Source: Eubacteriales bacterium
GTDB taxonomy: Bacteria; Bacillota; Clostridia; Oscillospirales; Oscillospiraceae
DNA: 59,663 bases
Assembly (NCBI GenBank): GCA_030539285.1
Contig: JAUNSH010000011.1
Coordinates: forward strand, 1-59,663
Reading direction: 5' to 3'
Shown piece by piece: positions 1 to 7,647 of this stretch. The translations under genes were made by a program, and so were the position numbers. A model generated the notes under the pieces. The model worked only from the letters and a program-made list of their open reading frames with translations, was not told the origin of the DNA and did not search any database. How positions within the stretch are numbered: position 1 is the stretch's first letter; the number at the start of each line of letters is the position of its first letter.

Positions 1-55
1 CATATAGAAAACTTCAATTTGTTCCAAATTAAAGTTTTCTATTGAATATCAGTAT
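1..55. repeat. Right end of a MITE-like foldback element (copy cut by the window edge)
   Basis: These 55 bases are identical to 12370-12424, the right end of the foldback element at 12256-12424. They hold an 11-bp inverted repeat (ATAGAAAACTT/AAGTTTTCTAT) and end in ATATCAGTAT, which resembles the termini of the other elements here. The rest of this copy lies left of the window. It abuts the broken Fic gene. Confidence 0.8.
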
Positions 56-218
56 CATTGGCTGCCCAGCCAGCCGAGGATTGGGCAAGGGCATTATAAT
101 AGTAAGCCTTGCAGTTGTTGATCTGTTCCTCGAAGGAGACATACTTGCCTGCATCGTAGCCGTTCTTATACAGAAGCAGTAGAGAGAGAAGATGGGACAT
201 TCGACCATTTCCGTCCTA
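39..218 (-). pseudogene. Fic-family protein remnant
   Basis: Read on the minus strand, this frame gives DGNGRMSHLLSLLLLYKNGY, then DAGKYVSFEEQI and a YYYNAL segment. That matches the Fic (AMP-transferase) active-site loop HPFxDGNGRxxR and the helix after it. The expected HPFx before DGNGR reads VQF followed by an in-frame TAG at 216-218, so the catalytic His and everything upstream are lost. Downstream, the frame runs into the repeat at 1-55 and stops at TAG within it. Only about 50 residues of a Fic protein remain. Loss of the catalytic His makes it non-functional. Family assignment is firm; how it was disrupted is inferred. Confidence 0.8.
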
Positions 219-250
219 AAACTGGACAAAAGTCAAATACATTTTTCAAG

Positions 251-469
251 TCAATCTACTTTAAGGGATGAATACTCCCCGTCTTGGGCACATTCGCTCA
301 ATTCGATAATATCTTCTTCAGGGGAGTTCTTAAAACAGCGTCGTAAGTATTCGTGTCCACCATCAACGGCGCACGATTCACAAGAACAGTATTTGAAATC
401 GTGGACGGAATAGGATTCAATCACATCACCACAATGTTTGCACTGAATGGCATTTCTGGTAATTCTCAT
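251..469 (-). CDS. Small zinc-ribbon-like conserved protein (72 aa)
   Basis: A 72-residue protein with a CKHCG pair near residue 10 and a CSCESC cluster near residue 28, a likely one-metal knuckle, followed by an acidic C-terminal half. It resembles small Clostridia hypothetical proteins that begin MRITRNAIQCKHCGD. No function is known to me. It shares the strand of the Fic remnant just downstream, as toxin-antitoxin-like accessory genes often do, but I see no proof of a partnership. The start is the first ATG of the frame. The alternative plus-strand ORFs across it have no recognisable content. Confidence 0.7.
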   Translation of the reverse strand: MRITRNAIQCKHCGDVIESYSVHDFKYCSCESCAVDGGHEYLRRCFKNSPEEDIIELSECAQDGEYSSLKVD

Positions 470-544
470 AAAATCACTCCGTCGTTATTATACATCAGCG
501 TTTTAATTTTTGATAGAGCTGGATTCAAGTTTGGAAGGGTATTT

Positions 545-748
545 CTAACCAAAAAGTTTGCCGGCATAGGATTTCCAATAGCCAGAAAAGTTCTGGCAAG
601 AAATGCGCTGGTTGGTTCCACCAAAGTTGAAGAACTTTTCGGCGATATCGTCTACGTTGCACATTTTGTTTTTCTTGTTGGAAGCCACCACCTGATCCGC
701 GGCTTTCCGGATCCCCGGCAATGCGTTGTCACAGCAATTGACAGGAAA
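545..748 (-). pseudogene. Unrecognised coding remnant without a usable start
   Basis: Between a TGA (749-751) and a TAG (545-547) the minus strand encodes about 67 residues of protein-like composition, including VDDIAEKFFNFGGTNQRI. There is no start codon with a ribosome binding site at its 5' end, and the only internal Met is about 27 codons in. It looks like the C-terminal scrap of a lost gene. I do not recognise the family. Confidence 0.4.
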
Positions 749-824
749 TCAAAAAATCAGTAAAATACAATTTGATAAAACGAAGAAATGAAACAGATCA
801 GCTCTTTCGTTCTGGAGGTATTTT

Positions 825-1664
825 ATGAAGACTGGTGTTGTGGATGTAGGCGGCGGCCTTCGGGGCATCTATGCCGCGGGCGTACTGGACTACTGCATGG
901 ATCATGGGATCCAATTTGATTTGGGCATCGGCGTGTCGGCGGGCAGCGCGAACCTCACTTCTTACTGTGCCCGCCAGAGGGGGCGGAACTATCAGTTTTA
1001 TACGGAGTACGCGTTCCGCAAGGAATACATGAGTCTGGAAAACTTTCTCTCCCAGAGATCCTATGTGGATCTGGACTATGTTTACAGCACGCTGAGCTGT
1101 ACCGATGGAGAGAATCCGCTGGATTACGCCGCTTTTCAGGAGAATCCTATGGAATTCTATGTGGTCGCCACGGAGGCGGAAACAGGACATCCCAAATACT
1201 TTGACAAGTCCGACATTCATCAGGATGATTACAATATTATGAAGGCGTCCTCCGCGATCCCCTTCGTATGTAAGCCCTATTCCATTGATGGGACCGCATA
1301 CTATGACGGCGCGCTGTCCGATCCCGTACCCGTGGAAAAGGCGTTCCAGCTTGGCTGTGACCGGGTGGTCCTCCTTTTAACAAAGCCGGAACATTATCTG
1401 CGCAATCCCCGAAAGGATGAAAAGCTTGCCGCCTGCATCCGTCACGCCTATCCCGCTGCCGCCCACAGCCTGTGTCAGCGGGCACGACGGTACAATGACA
1501 GTGTGGCGCTGGCCCGAATGAAAGCCCGGCAGGGCAAGGTACTGGTCGTCGCTCCGGAGGACACCTTCGGTGTGGATACGCTGACCAGGGACAGGGAATC
1601 CCTGGATAAGCTGTATCGTCTGGGATATGCCGATGGAGAAAAAATCGAAGCATTTCTAAAATGA
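825..1664 (+). CDS. Patatin-like phospholipase
   Basis: A 279-aa cytosolic patatin-family acyl hydrolase, expected to cleave phospholipid or other acyl esters with a Ser-Asp dyad. The sequence shows the oxyanion-hole motif GGGLRG at residues 9-14, the nucleophile elbow GVSAGS near residue 37, and the dyad Asp in YYDGALSDP near residue 165. Length and motif order match the bacterial YjjU-like patatins. There is no signal peptide or membrane segment. TGGAGG sits 7 bases before the ATG. It is a single-gene unit ending at the strong terminator 1756-1797. The substrate cannot be told from sequence. Confidence 0.9.
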   Translation: MKTGVVDVGGGLRGIYAAGVLDYCMDHGIQFDLGIGVSAGSANLTSYCARQRGRNYQFYTEYAFRKEYMSLENFLSQRSYVDLDYVYSTLSCTDGENPLDYAAFQENPMEFYVVATEAETGHPKYFDKSDIHQDDYNIMKASSAIPFVCKPYSIDGTAYYDGALSDPVPVEKAFQLGCDRVVLLLTKPEHYLRNPRKDEKLAACIRHAYPAAAHSLCQRARRYNDSVALARMKARQGKVLVVAPEDTFGVDTLTRDRESLDKLYRLGYADGEKIEAFLK

Positions 1665-1755
1665 CAGCACCCGATGGCGGAACCGCCGCCCCGGCGTGCG
1701 GATTGTACGATTGATTACAAAAGCTTCATCCAGCTTTGTATATAGGAACAGCAAT

Positions 1756-1797
1756 GCATTCCCGTTGAGGATCTCTCAGCGGGAATGCGTTTTCTTT
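1756..1797 (+). terminator. Rho-independent terminator of the patatin gene
   Basis: A 14-bp stem (GCATTCCCG core with one T-G wobble, 5-nt loop GATCT) followed by GTTTTCTTT. It also insulates the recombinase gene that starts at 1874. Confidence 0.85.
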
Positions 1798-1873
1798 ATC
1801 TGCCTTTTTTTATTAAGATAATGGGTACAATAATCCTGCAAACAACAACCCCATCATTCAGGAGGAAACAAAA

Positions 1874-2713
1874 ATGAGAGAACGGGTGCTGACGGAAGAG
1901 CGAATCGGCGCATTTCACGAATATCTGATATTAGAAGAAAAAAGCGGGGCGACTGTGGAGAAATATCTCCGGGATGTCCGCGCTTTTTCTGCCTTTGCGG
2001 GCGGGCAAGGCGTGACGAAGGAGGTGGTCATGGCCTACAAGCAAGATCTTCTGGAAAAGGGTTATGCCATCCGCTCCATCAACTCCATGCTGGCCAGTAT
2101 CCACAGCTTCCTGGATCATCAGGGCTGGCAGGACTGCAAGGTCAAGAGCCTGAAGCTTCAAACTCCGGCTTACTGCGCGGAGGAAAAGGAACTGACCAAG
2201 GCTGAGTATCTTCGCCTGCTGGCGGCGGCAAAGAGCCAACCTCAGCTCAGGCTGATTTTAGAAACCATCTGCGGAACGGGGATACGGGTGTCAGAGCTTC
2301 GCTTTTTCACCGTGGAGAGCGTCAGCCGCGGCGAGATTTCCGTCCGCTGCAAGGGCAAGATCAGAACCATTCTGCTGCCCGGCAAGCTGCGCGGTCTTCT
2401 GCTGGCCTACGCAAAGAAAAGCGGCATCCGCTCCGGTGCGATTTTTGTCACCAGAAGCGGAAAGCCGCTGAATCGAAGCAATATCTGGGCGCAGATGAAA
2501 GCCCTTTGTGAAAAAGCCCGGGTAAAGGCCAGTAAAGTATTCCCTCACAACCTACGCAAACTGTTCGCCCGCACGTTCTACAGCATTGAGAAAGACATTG
2601 CCAAGCTGGCGGACATTCTGGGCCACAGCAGCATCAACACCACCAGAATTTATATCATGACCACCGGGGTGGAGCACCGCCGAAAAATAGAAGGATTGGG
2701 GCTTGTTCTTTAG
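1874..2713 (+). CDS. Tyrosine recombinase, probable inversion recombinase
   Basis: A 279-aa Xer-like tyrosine recombinase. The N-terminal SAM-like DNA-binding domain covers about residues 10-95 and the catalytic domain about 110-275. Catalytic residues are visible: Arg in GTGIRVSEL, Lys in CKGKIR, HNLRK (His-x-x-Arg), LGHSS (His) and the nucleophile Tyr in TTRIYI. AGGAGG lies 7 bases before the ATG. The stop codon is only 5 bases from a 20-bp element repeated in inverse orientation at 2961-2980. That arrangement is typical of recombinases that flip an adjacent promoter segment. Full length and intact. Its role in inversion is inferred from position and site architecture. Plain integrase debris is the main alternative. 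Confidence 0.92.
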   Translation: MRERVLTEERIGAFHEYLILEEKSGATVEKYLRDVRAFSAFAGGQGVTKEVVMAYKQDLLEKGYAIRSINSMLASIHSFLDHQGWQDCKVKSLKLQTPAYCAEEKELTKAEYLRLLAAAKSQPQLRLILETICGTGIRVSELRFFTVESVSRGEISVRCKGKIRTILLPGKLRGLLLAYAKKSGIRSGAIFVTRSGKPLNRSNIWAQMKALCEKARVKASKVFPHNLRKLFARTFYSIEKDIAKLADILGHSSINTTRIYIMTTGVEHRRKIEGLGLVL

Positions 2714-2718
2714 AAACC

Positions 2719-2738
2719 ACATAATCCGCATTATGTTG
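2719..2738 (+). repeat. Left inverted repeat / recombination site
   Basis: ACATAATCCGCATTATGTTG. Internally it has 7-bp arms ACATAAT/ATTATGT around an asymmetric CCGC, the layout of a tyrosine-recombinase core site with two protomer arms and a short crossover region. The asymmetric centre sets the direction, so the two copies are in inverse orientation. Confidence 0.88.
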
Positions 2739-2789
2739 TAGAAAAAGGGAAACGGATGACCACAGATCATCCGAAAGAGCACGCGAGCA

Positions 2790-2840
2790 AAGCCCTTCCG
2801 CTTATTTTTCTTCAAAATGGCGGCAGAAGGGCTTCTTTGT
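2790..2840. terminator. Terminator hairpin inside the invertible segment
   Basis: AAGCCCTTC and GAAGGGCTT pair across a 27-base loop, followed by CTTTGTGTT. It probably ends the recombinase transcript before it reaches the helicase. A weaker GGATGA/TCATCC hairpin precedes it near 2755. Confidence 0.55.
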
Positions 2841-2896
2841 GTTGCTGTTTTACGAAACGGTCGGGGCTTTACCGGATTTTTGGTTACATTTCGGAG

Positions 2897-2925
2897 TTGA
2901 ATACAGCAATGAGGTGTGATAGAAT
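2897..2925 (+). promoter_or_regulatory. Promoter within the invertible segment, facing the helicase
   Basis: TTGAAT (2897-2902), a 17-bp spacer, then TAGAAT (2920-2925). It lies inside the inverted repeats and points right, about 80 bases upstream of the helicase start. I see no comparably good promoter on the other strand of the segment. Confidence 0.78.
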
Positions 2926-2960
2926 GAGTAGTCGTATTGTGGTGAATTTTGGATGTACTG

Positions 2961-2980
2961 CAACATAATGCGGATTATGT
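2961..2980 (-). repeat. Right inverted repeat / recombination site
   Basis: This is the exact reverse complement of 2719-2738. Flanking similarity extends only 2-3 bases further (TTGTAG against TTGCAG), so the repeat is short and precise as expected for a recombinase site rather than a duplicated gene fragment. Confidence 0.88.
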
Positions 2981-3005
2981 TGCGGCAAAGAAAGGAGCGG
3001 CGGGG

Positions 3006-5096
3006 TTGGAGCTTTACGAACACAACCGGGCAGCCTATGAAGCGCTGGTCCCCATGCTGGAACAGCACCGCCGTGCCGCCGTGATCCATCCCACCGGCAC
3101 CGGGAAGAGTTTTGTTGCCTTTCAGCTGATTGAAAATCACCCAGATACCCGGTTCCTGTGGCTGTCTCCCAACGACTATATCTTCGAAAACCAGCGCCAA
3201 AACGCGGGCAGCGAATTTCCCAACGTGGCGTTCATGACCTACACCCGGCTCCTGCGGCTTTCGGAAGCCGAACTGGGGGAGCTTTGGCCGGAGTACATCA
3301 TTCTGGACGAATTTCACCGCTGCGGGGCCTACTGCTGGGGCACCGGGGTGGAGCGGCTGCTGAACCGGTATCCCAAGGCGAAGATCCTTGGCTTGTCGGC
3401 GACTCCTATCCGATACTTAGACAACTGCCGAAATATGGCAGAGGAGCTGTTCACCGTGGACGGGCAGCTCTGCGTTGCCAGCGAAATGACCCTGGGTGAG
3501 GCCATCGTCCGGGGGATCCTGCCCGCACCCCTGTATGTGACCACGGTGTTCCAATACCAGCAGGAGCTGCACCGCTACCAGAAACGCATTGATACGTTGG
3601 TGCCTCAGGGCATGAAGGAACCCAGCCAGCGGTATCTGGACGCTCTGCGCCGGGCGCTGGAGCAGGCCGACGGCTTGGAGAAGGTCTTTGCCCGCTATCT
3701 GAAAAAGGGTGAAAAGTACATTCTTTTCTGCGCCGACTGGGCCCATTTGCAGCAGGTAAAGGAAAAAGTCCCGGAATGGTTCGGAGCAATTGACAGCGCT
3801 CCCCGGTGCTACTGCCTGTATGCGGGCAAACCAGAGACAGAGGAAGAGTACGCGGCATTTTTGGCGGATCAGAGCGAGCACCTGAAGTTGCTGCTGTGCA
3901 TCAACCGGCTCAACGAGGGCGTCCACGTTGCGGATGTCAGCGGCGTGATCCTGTTCCGGCCCACCTCCTCGCCCATTCTGTACAAACAGCAGATCGGCAG
4001 GGCCTTGACCACGGGCACTGCGCAAACACCTTTGATTTTGGACGTGGTCAACAACTTTGACAGCCTGACCAGCATCGGCACCATCCGGGAGGAAATGTCG
4101 GACACCGTCCGCAGGCTGCGCCGGGAGGGTCAGGAACACCTGATCCGGGTAGAGCGGTTTCAAATCGAGGAGCAGGTGGAGGACAGCGCCCGGCTGGTTC
4201 GGGAACTGGAAAACACCTTAAACAACACCTGGGATCTGTGGTACGGCGAAGCCTGCGCCTACTATCTGAAACACGGTGATCTGAAAGTTCCCAAGCGCTA
4301 TGTCACAGAAACCGGGATGCAGCTGGGCATCTGGATCCAGACCCAGCGGGCGGTCTACAACGGCAGCGGCAAAGGGGAACTGTCCCCGGAGCGGGTGGAA
4401 GCCCTGAACGCCATCGGCATGGTGTGGGGGAATCTGGCAGACCAGGCATGGAACGATGCCTGGGAACTGGCTAAGGAATATTATCAGACCAACGGAGATC
4501 TGCTTGTGCCGGACAGCTGCATCATCAGCGGCTTTGACTTGGGCAAGTGGATCACCTACCAACGAAAGCGGAAAAAGGACGGCAAGCTTCCGTCAGACCG
4601 GGCGGCAAAGCTGGAAGAGATCGGTATGGTCTGGGACGCGGCGGATGCTAAATGGAACCGGCGGTATGCGCAGGCAAAGGCATATTTTGAAGAAAACGAA
4701 AACTTGAACATCCCCAGCACCTACCGTACAGAAGACGGCTTCCTGCTGGGGATGTGGGTCATGGGGCTGCGCAAGGCCCGCACCGGCGAGGGAAAAGGCA
4801 AGCAGCTGACACAGAACCAAATCGACAAGCTCACCGCCATTGGCATGGTGTGGGACGGTGCCTTTGATACCCAGTGGCAAAGCGCGTACGCCAAGGCAGA
4901 GGAATATTACCAAGCCAATGGAAACCTGAATATTCCCTATGTCTACTGTACGGAAGACGGCTACAGGCTGGGCCAGTGGCTGGCCCGGCAGAAGAGCGCG
5001 AAAAAGGCCCCGGGGAAAAACAGCAACTGCGTCATGACCCCGGAACGGATCGCGAAATTAGAGAAAATTGGAGTTGTGTGGGACAGCCTGGATTGA
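3006..5096 (+). CDS. DEAD/DEAH-box helicase with four helicase-associated (HA) repeats
   Basis: A 696-aa SF2 helicase. Walker A is PTGTGKS at residues 29-35, Walker B is DEFH at about 101-104, motif III is SATP near 131, and motif VI is QQIGRAL near 328. Residues about 409-694 hold four helicase-associated repeats of about 70 aa, each ending in IGMVW or a close variant (PF03457 type). I start at TTG 3006, because AAAGGAG at 2991-2997 is 8 bases upstream. A TTG at 2949 would place the right inverted repeat inside the protein and has no binding site. The promoter in the adjacent invertible segment should control it. The licD gene follows by 39 bases. Its biological role is unknown; regulation, mobile-element biology or defence are all possible. 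Confidence 0.9.
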   Translation: MELYEHNRAAYEALVPMLEQHRRAAVIHPTGTGKSFVAFQLIENHPDTRFLWLSPNDYIFENQRQNAGSEFPNVAFMTYTRLLRLSEAELGELWPEYIILDEFHRCGAYCWGTGVERLLNRYPKAKILGLSATPIRYLDNCRNMAEELFTVDGQLCVASEMTLGEAIVRGILPAPLYVTTVFQYQQELHRYQKRIDTLVPQGMKEPSQRYLDALRRALEQADGLEKVFARYLKKGEKYILFCADWAHLQQVKEKVPEWFGAIDSAPRCYCLYAGKPETEEEYAAFLADQSEHLKLLLCINRLNEGVHVADVSGVILFRPTSSPILYKQQIGRALTTGTAQTPLILDVVNNFDSLTSIGTIREEMSDTVRRLRREGQEHLIRVERFQIEEQVEDSARLVRELENTLNNTWDLWYGEACAYYLKHGDLKVPKRYVTETGMQLGIWIQTQRAVYNGSGKGELSPERVEALNAIGMVWGNLADQAWNDAWELAKEYYQTNGDLLVPDSCIISGFDLGKWITYQRKRKKDGKLPSDRAAKLEEIGMVWDAADAKWNRRYAQAKAYFEENENLNIPSTYRTEDGFLLGMWVMGLRKARTGEGKGKQLTQNQIDKLTAIGMVWDGAFDTQWQSAYAKAEEYYQANGNLNIPYVYCTEDGYRLGQWLARQKSAKKAPGKNSNCVMTPERIAKLEKIGVVWDSLD

Positions 5097-5135
5097 GACT
5101 GGGACGGCTGGTTCCTTTGGAAAAAGGAGTGGGTT

Positions 5136-6311
5136 ATGCTTCACTTATCTACCATGGATGCGTTTAAAAATCTCAAATCCGGGGATTTGACGGTCGTGGA
5201 CGATGAAATGCTCAAAAATATCCAGCGGGTACTGCTGGGGATCCTGGACGATATCGTCGCGGTCTGTGAAAAATATGGGATCGTGTATACCCTGGGCGGC
5301 GGCTCGGTGCTGGGCGCGGTCCGGCATCGGGGCTTTATTCCCTGGGACGACGACATTGACATCAATTTTTCCCGACGGGAGTATGAGCGGTTTATCCCCG
5401 CCTTTCAGGAGGAATTCGGGGAGAAATACTGGATCCACACGCCGGAGAATACGGACAACTATGGGCTGCTGTTTGCCCGGGTGCGGCTGAAGGGGACTGT
5501 GCTCAAAACACGGGACGACTTCTGGACGGAGGAATGCGGCGCGTTTATCGACCTGTTCATTCTGGAAAACACTTTTGACAATGCCGCCCTGCGGTGGCTC
5601 CACGGGATGGGGTGCCAGGTGCTGGGACTTCTGCTGTCCTGCCGGAAATTCTACCGGGACAGAAAGTATATGATGGCGCTGGCCCGGAACAACCCGGCGC
5701 TGATGCCCGCCTTCCGTGTCAAGATCGCCCTGGGCTTTTTCACCGCCCTGGGAAGCGTGAATTTCTGGACACGTTTGGCCAACCGGTGGAGTGCCCTGTG
5801 TAAGGATGACAACTCCGTGCTGGTGGCAACCCCGGCGGGCAGAAAGAAATTCTGGGGTGAGCTGTACCGCAGGAGCGATATGCTGGAAGCCGTAAAAATG
5901 GAATTTGAGGGCCGCAAAGTGAACTGCCCCCGAAATTATGAAATGTATCTGACGCATATGTATGGTGATTACATGACGATTCCGCCGGAAGAAGACCGGG
6001 AGCGGCATCCCTTTTTTGGGGAAATATTGTTGCGTAAGGATTCTCCTCCAGCGAGGTTTATGGCCGCAGGGAGACCCCCGGCGCGTTCCGGGAAACGGAC
6101 TACGGCGCGGTGGATATCCTCAACCCCAGAGCCTGCTATCCCAGCGCCAAGCGGGCCGCCGAGACCCTATGCGTATCCTACGGCGCGGAATTTGGGCTGG
6201 ATACGGTCATCGTCCGTCCGGGTCATATCTATGGCCCCACCATCACTGCGGGTGACGACCGGGCATCCGCCCAGTTTACCAGAAACGCGGCGGCCGGTCA
6301 GGACATCGTGA
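5136..6311 (+). CDS. licD: LicD-family nucleotidyltransferase-like protein with an aberrant C-terminus
   Basis: LicD proteins transfer phosphocholine or similar groups to teichoic acids and surface glycans. Residues about 25-300 match the family: GGGSVLGAVRHRGFIPWDDD carries the nucleotidyltransferase GS and metal-binding DDD residues, followed by DIDINFSR and later YEMYLTHMYGDYM. Normal members end soon after a segment like RERHPFFGEI (near residue 300). Here the frame continues about 90 residues in low-complexity Pro/Arg/Ser sequence because it reads the following epimerase remnant out of frame. The catalytic domain is complete, so activity is possible. AGGAG precedes the ATG, and the gene is 39 bases behind the helicase in an apparent operon. 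Confidence 0.82.
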   Translation: MLHLSTMDAFKNLKSGDLTVVDDEMLKNIQRVLLGILDDIVAVCEKYGIVYTLGGGSVLGAVRHRGFIPWDDDIDINFSRREYERFIPAFQEEFGEKYWIHTPENTDNYGLLFARVRLKGTVLKTRDDFWTEECGAFIDLFILENTFDNAALRWLHGMGCQVLGLLLSCRKFYRDRKYMMALARNNPALMPAFRVKIALGFFTALGSVNFWTRLANRWSALCKDDNSVLVATPAGRKKFWGELYRRSDMLEAVKMEFEGRKVNCPRNYEMYLTHMYGDYMTIPPEEDRERHPFFGEILLRKDSPPARFMAAGRPPARSGKRTTARWISSTPEPAIPAPSGPPRPYAYPTARNLGWIRSSSVRVISMAPPSLRVTTGHPPSLPETRRPVRTS

Positions 6312-6649
6312 TGAAGAGCGCCGGTACCCAGCTGCGCTCCTACTGCTATACCCTGGACTGCGCCAGCGCCATTCTGGCCGTCCTGACATCGGGTGAAGCA
6401 GGGCACGCGTACAACATTTCCAACCGGGACAGCGTAGTCTCCATCCGGGACATCGCCGAGGCGCTGGCGGAGCAGGCAGGCACGAAGGTGCTGTTTGAGA
6501 ATCCTTCCGATGTGGAGCGCAGGGGCTACAACCTGATGGACAACTCCAGTCTGGATGCCGCGGAACTGGAAAAGCTGGGCTGGCGCGCCTGCTTTGACCT
6601 GAAGGAAGGCACCGAGAGAACCATACGGTATTTTCGAGGAGCGCTGTAA
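6038..6649 (+). pseudogene. NAD-dependent epimerase/dehydratase remnant, 5' end deleted
   Basis: Directly after a TAA at 6035-6037, the frame opens with FSSSEVYG. It continues with YPSAKRAAETLC (the YxxxK catalytic pair of extended SDRs), then VIVRPGHIYGP, and ends in a typical C-terminal domain at 6649. The Rossmann GxxGxxG nucleotide-binding half (about 110 residues) is missing. The remnant overlaps the licD frame, so a deletion has fused the end of licD to the middle of this gene. A short product from GTG 6110 would lack NAD binding. It was probably a nucleotide-sugar enzyme of the same glycan pathway. Confidence 0.85.
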
Positions 6650-6679
6650 ACAGCTTCGGATCATTGAGGAGTGAGGGAA

Positions 6680-6748
6680 ATGCGCAAGGTTGGTAAGAAG
6701 ATCAAAATGCCTTTGGAGCCTAAAAATGAAATAACTGCGTTAGTTTGA
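6680..6748 (+). CDS. Possible 22-residue ORF or 5' gene remnant
   Basis: GAGGAGTGAGGGA precedes an ATG that opens MRKVGKKIKMPLEPKNEI and stops after 22 codons. The good ribosome binding site suggests the start of a former gene cut short, in the same debris zone as the broken epimerase. No homology is recognised. Confidence 0.3.
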   Translation: MRKVGKKIKMPLEPKNEITALV

Positions 6749-6846
6749 AAATGCGCAGCCCAATTTTCGGCCACTGCCACGTAAATGAAAGGTGAGACGG
6801 AAGTTCAGTTTTACTGAAATTACTCCAATTTTAGGAATTGAGATTT

Positions 6847-7635
6847 ATGAAAAAACTTTTTGGTAAGCAAATCAATAAAATTCGAAAGCAATCTTTTCTG
6901 CTCTCGGAGCTTGTAAAGCGGGACTTTAAGCAGAAGTATAAGGGTACCGTAATTGGCATGGGCTGGAGCATACTGTCCCCGCTGCTGACTCTGCTGGTGA
7001 TGCGGCTGGTCTTTACTGAGTTTTTTGGACGTAATACGCCCCATTATACGACATATCTGTTTTGCGGCACCCTCATTTTCTCATACTACAAGGAGTCTAC
7101 TAAGTCGGGAATGAGTTCTTTGCTGGCAAACCAAAGAATCCTCGGAAAGATCAATATTCCCAAATATTTGTTCCTGCTTTCGAGGAATATCTCTTCGCTG
7201 ATCAATTTTGGCCTGACATTGTGCGTTTTCTTTGTTTTTGCCCTCATTGACAATATCACTTTCGGCGTACACTTTTTCGCCCTTTTGTACCCTGTCATCT
7301 GTCTGGTCATATTCAATGTCGGCGTGGGATTGATTTTGTCGGCGCTGCACGTATTCTTCCGGGATATCAATTATTTGTATGACATTTTTACCCTTTTGCT
7401 GCACTACCTTTCCGCGATTTTTTACCGGGTGGACAATTATCCTGAAACAATACAAAGAATATTCCTGCTGAACCCGGTCTATTGCTACATCAAGTATTTC
7501 CGCGTTGTGACCATTGACGGAAATATACCCAGTCTTTTTTATCATCTTCTTTGCGCGTTCTATCCGTTGGCCGCGTTTTCAATTGGAATGTGGATCAACA
7601 AGAAGAATAACAACAAATTTCTGTACTATATGTAA
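6847..7635 (+). CDS. ABC-2 polysaccharide exporter permease (TagG/Wzm type)
   Basis: A 262-aa integral membrane protein with about six hydrophobic segments and the ABC2-type N-terminal region VKRDFKQKYKGTVIGMGWSI. This is typical of TagG, RfbA and Wzm permeases that export teichoic acid or O-antigen-like polymers. I start at ATG 6847 (MKKLFGKQ), since an upstream TTG at 6838 has no spacing for a binding site. The ATPase follows 12 bases later. Together with LicD and the broken epimerase this indicates a surface glycan export locus. The polymer cannot be identified. Confidence 0.88.
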   Translation: MKKLFGKQINKIRKQSFLLSELVKRDFKQKYKGTVIGMGWSILSPLLTLLVMRLVFTEFFGRNTPHYTTYLFCGTLIFSYYKESTKSGMSSLLANQRILGKINIPKYLFLLSRNISSLINFGLTLCVFFVFALIDNITFGVHFFALLYPVICLVIFNVGVGLILSALHVFFRDINYLYDIFTLLLHYLSAIFYRVDNYPETIQRIFLLNPVYCYIKYFRVVTIDGNIPSLFYHLLCAFYPLAAFSIGMWINKKNNNKFLYYM

Positions 7636-7647
7636 GGAGGCAGCAAA

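Larger units (their letters stand above)
2719..2980. other. Candidate invertible promoter segment
   Basis: Two perfect 20-bp inverted repeats (2719-2738 and 2961-2980) bound 222 bp that carry a terminator hairpin and a near-consensus promoter pointing right at the helicase gene. The left repeat is 5 bases past the recombinase stop, and the right repeat ends 11 bases before the helicase ribosome binding site. Inversion would turn the promoter to face the 3' end of the recombinase gene without breaking either reading frame. The orientation given here is the one expected to switch the helicase operon ON. Confidence 0.82.

Noticed and set aside
353-763. 136-codon plus-strand ORF
   Set aside because: It is antisense to the zinc-ribbon gene and to the minus-strand remnant, has atypical composition and no ribosome binding site.
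2949-3005. TTG start giving a longer helicase that includes the right inverted repeat
   Set aside because: No ribosome binding site precedes it, whereas AAAGGAG is correctly spaced before TTG 3006. Helicase similarity begins after 3006.
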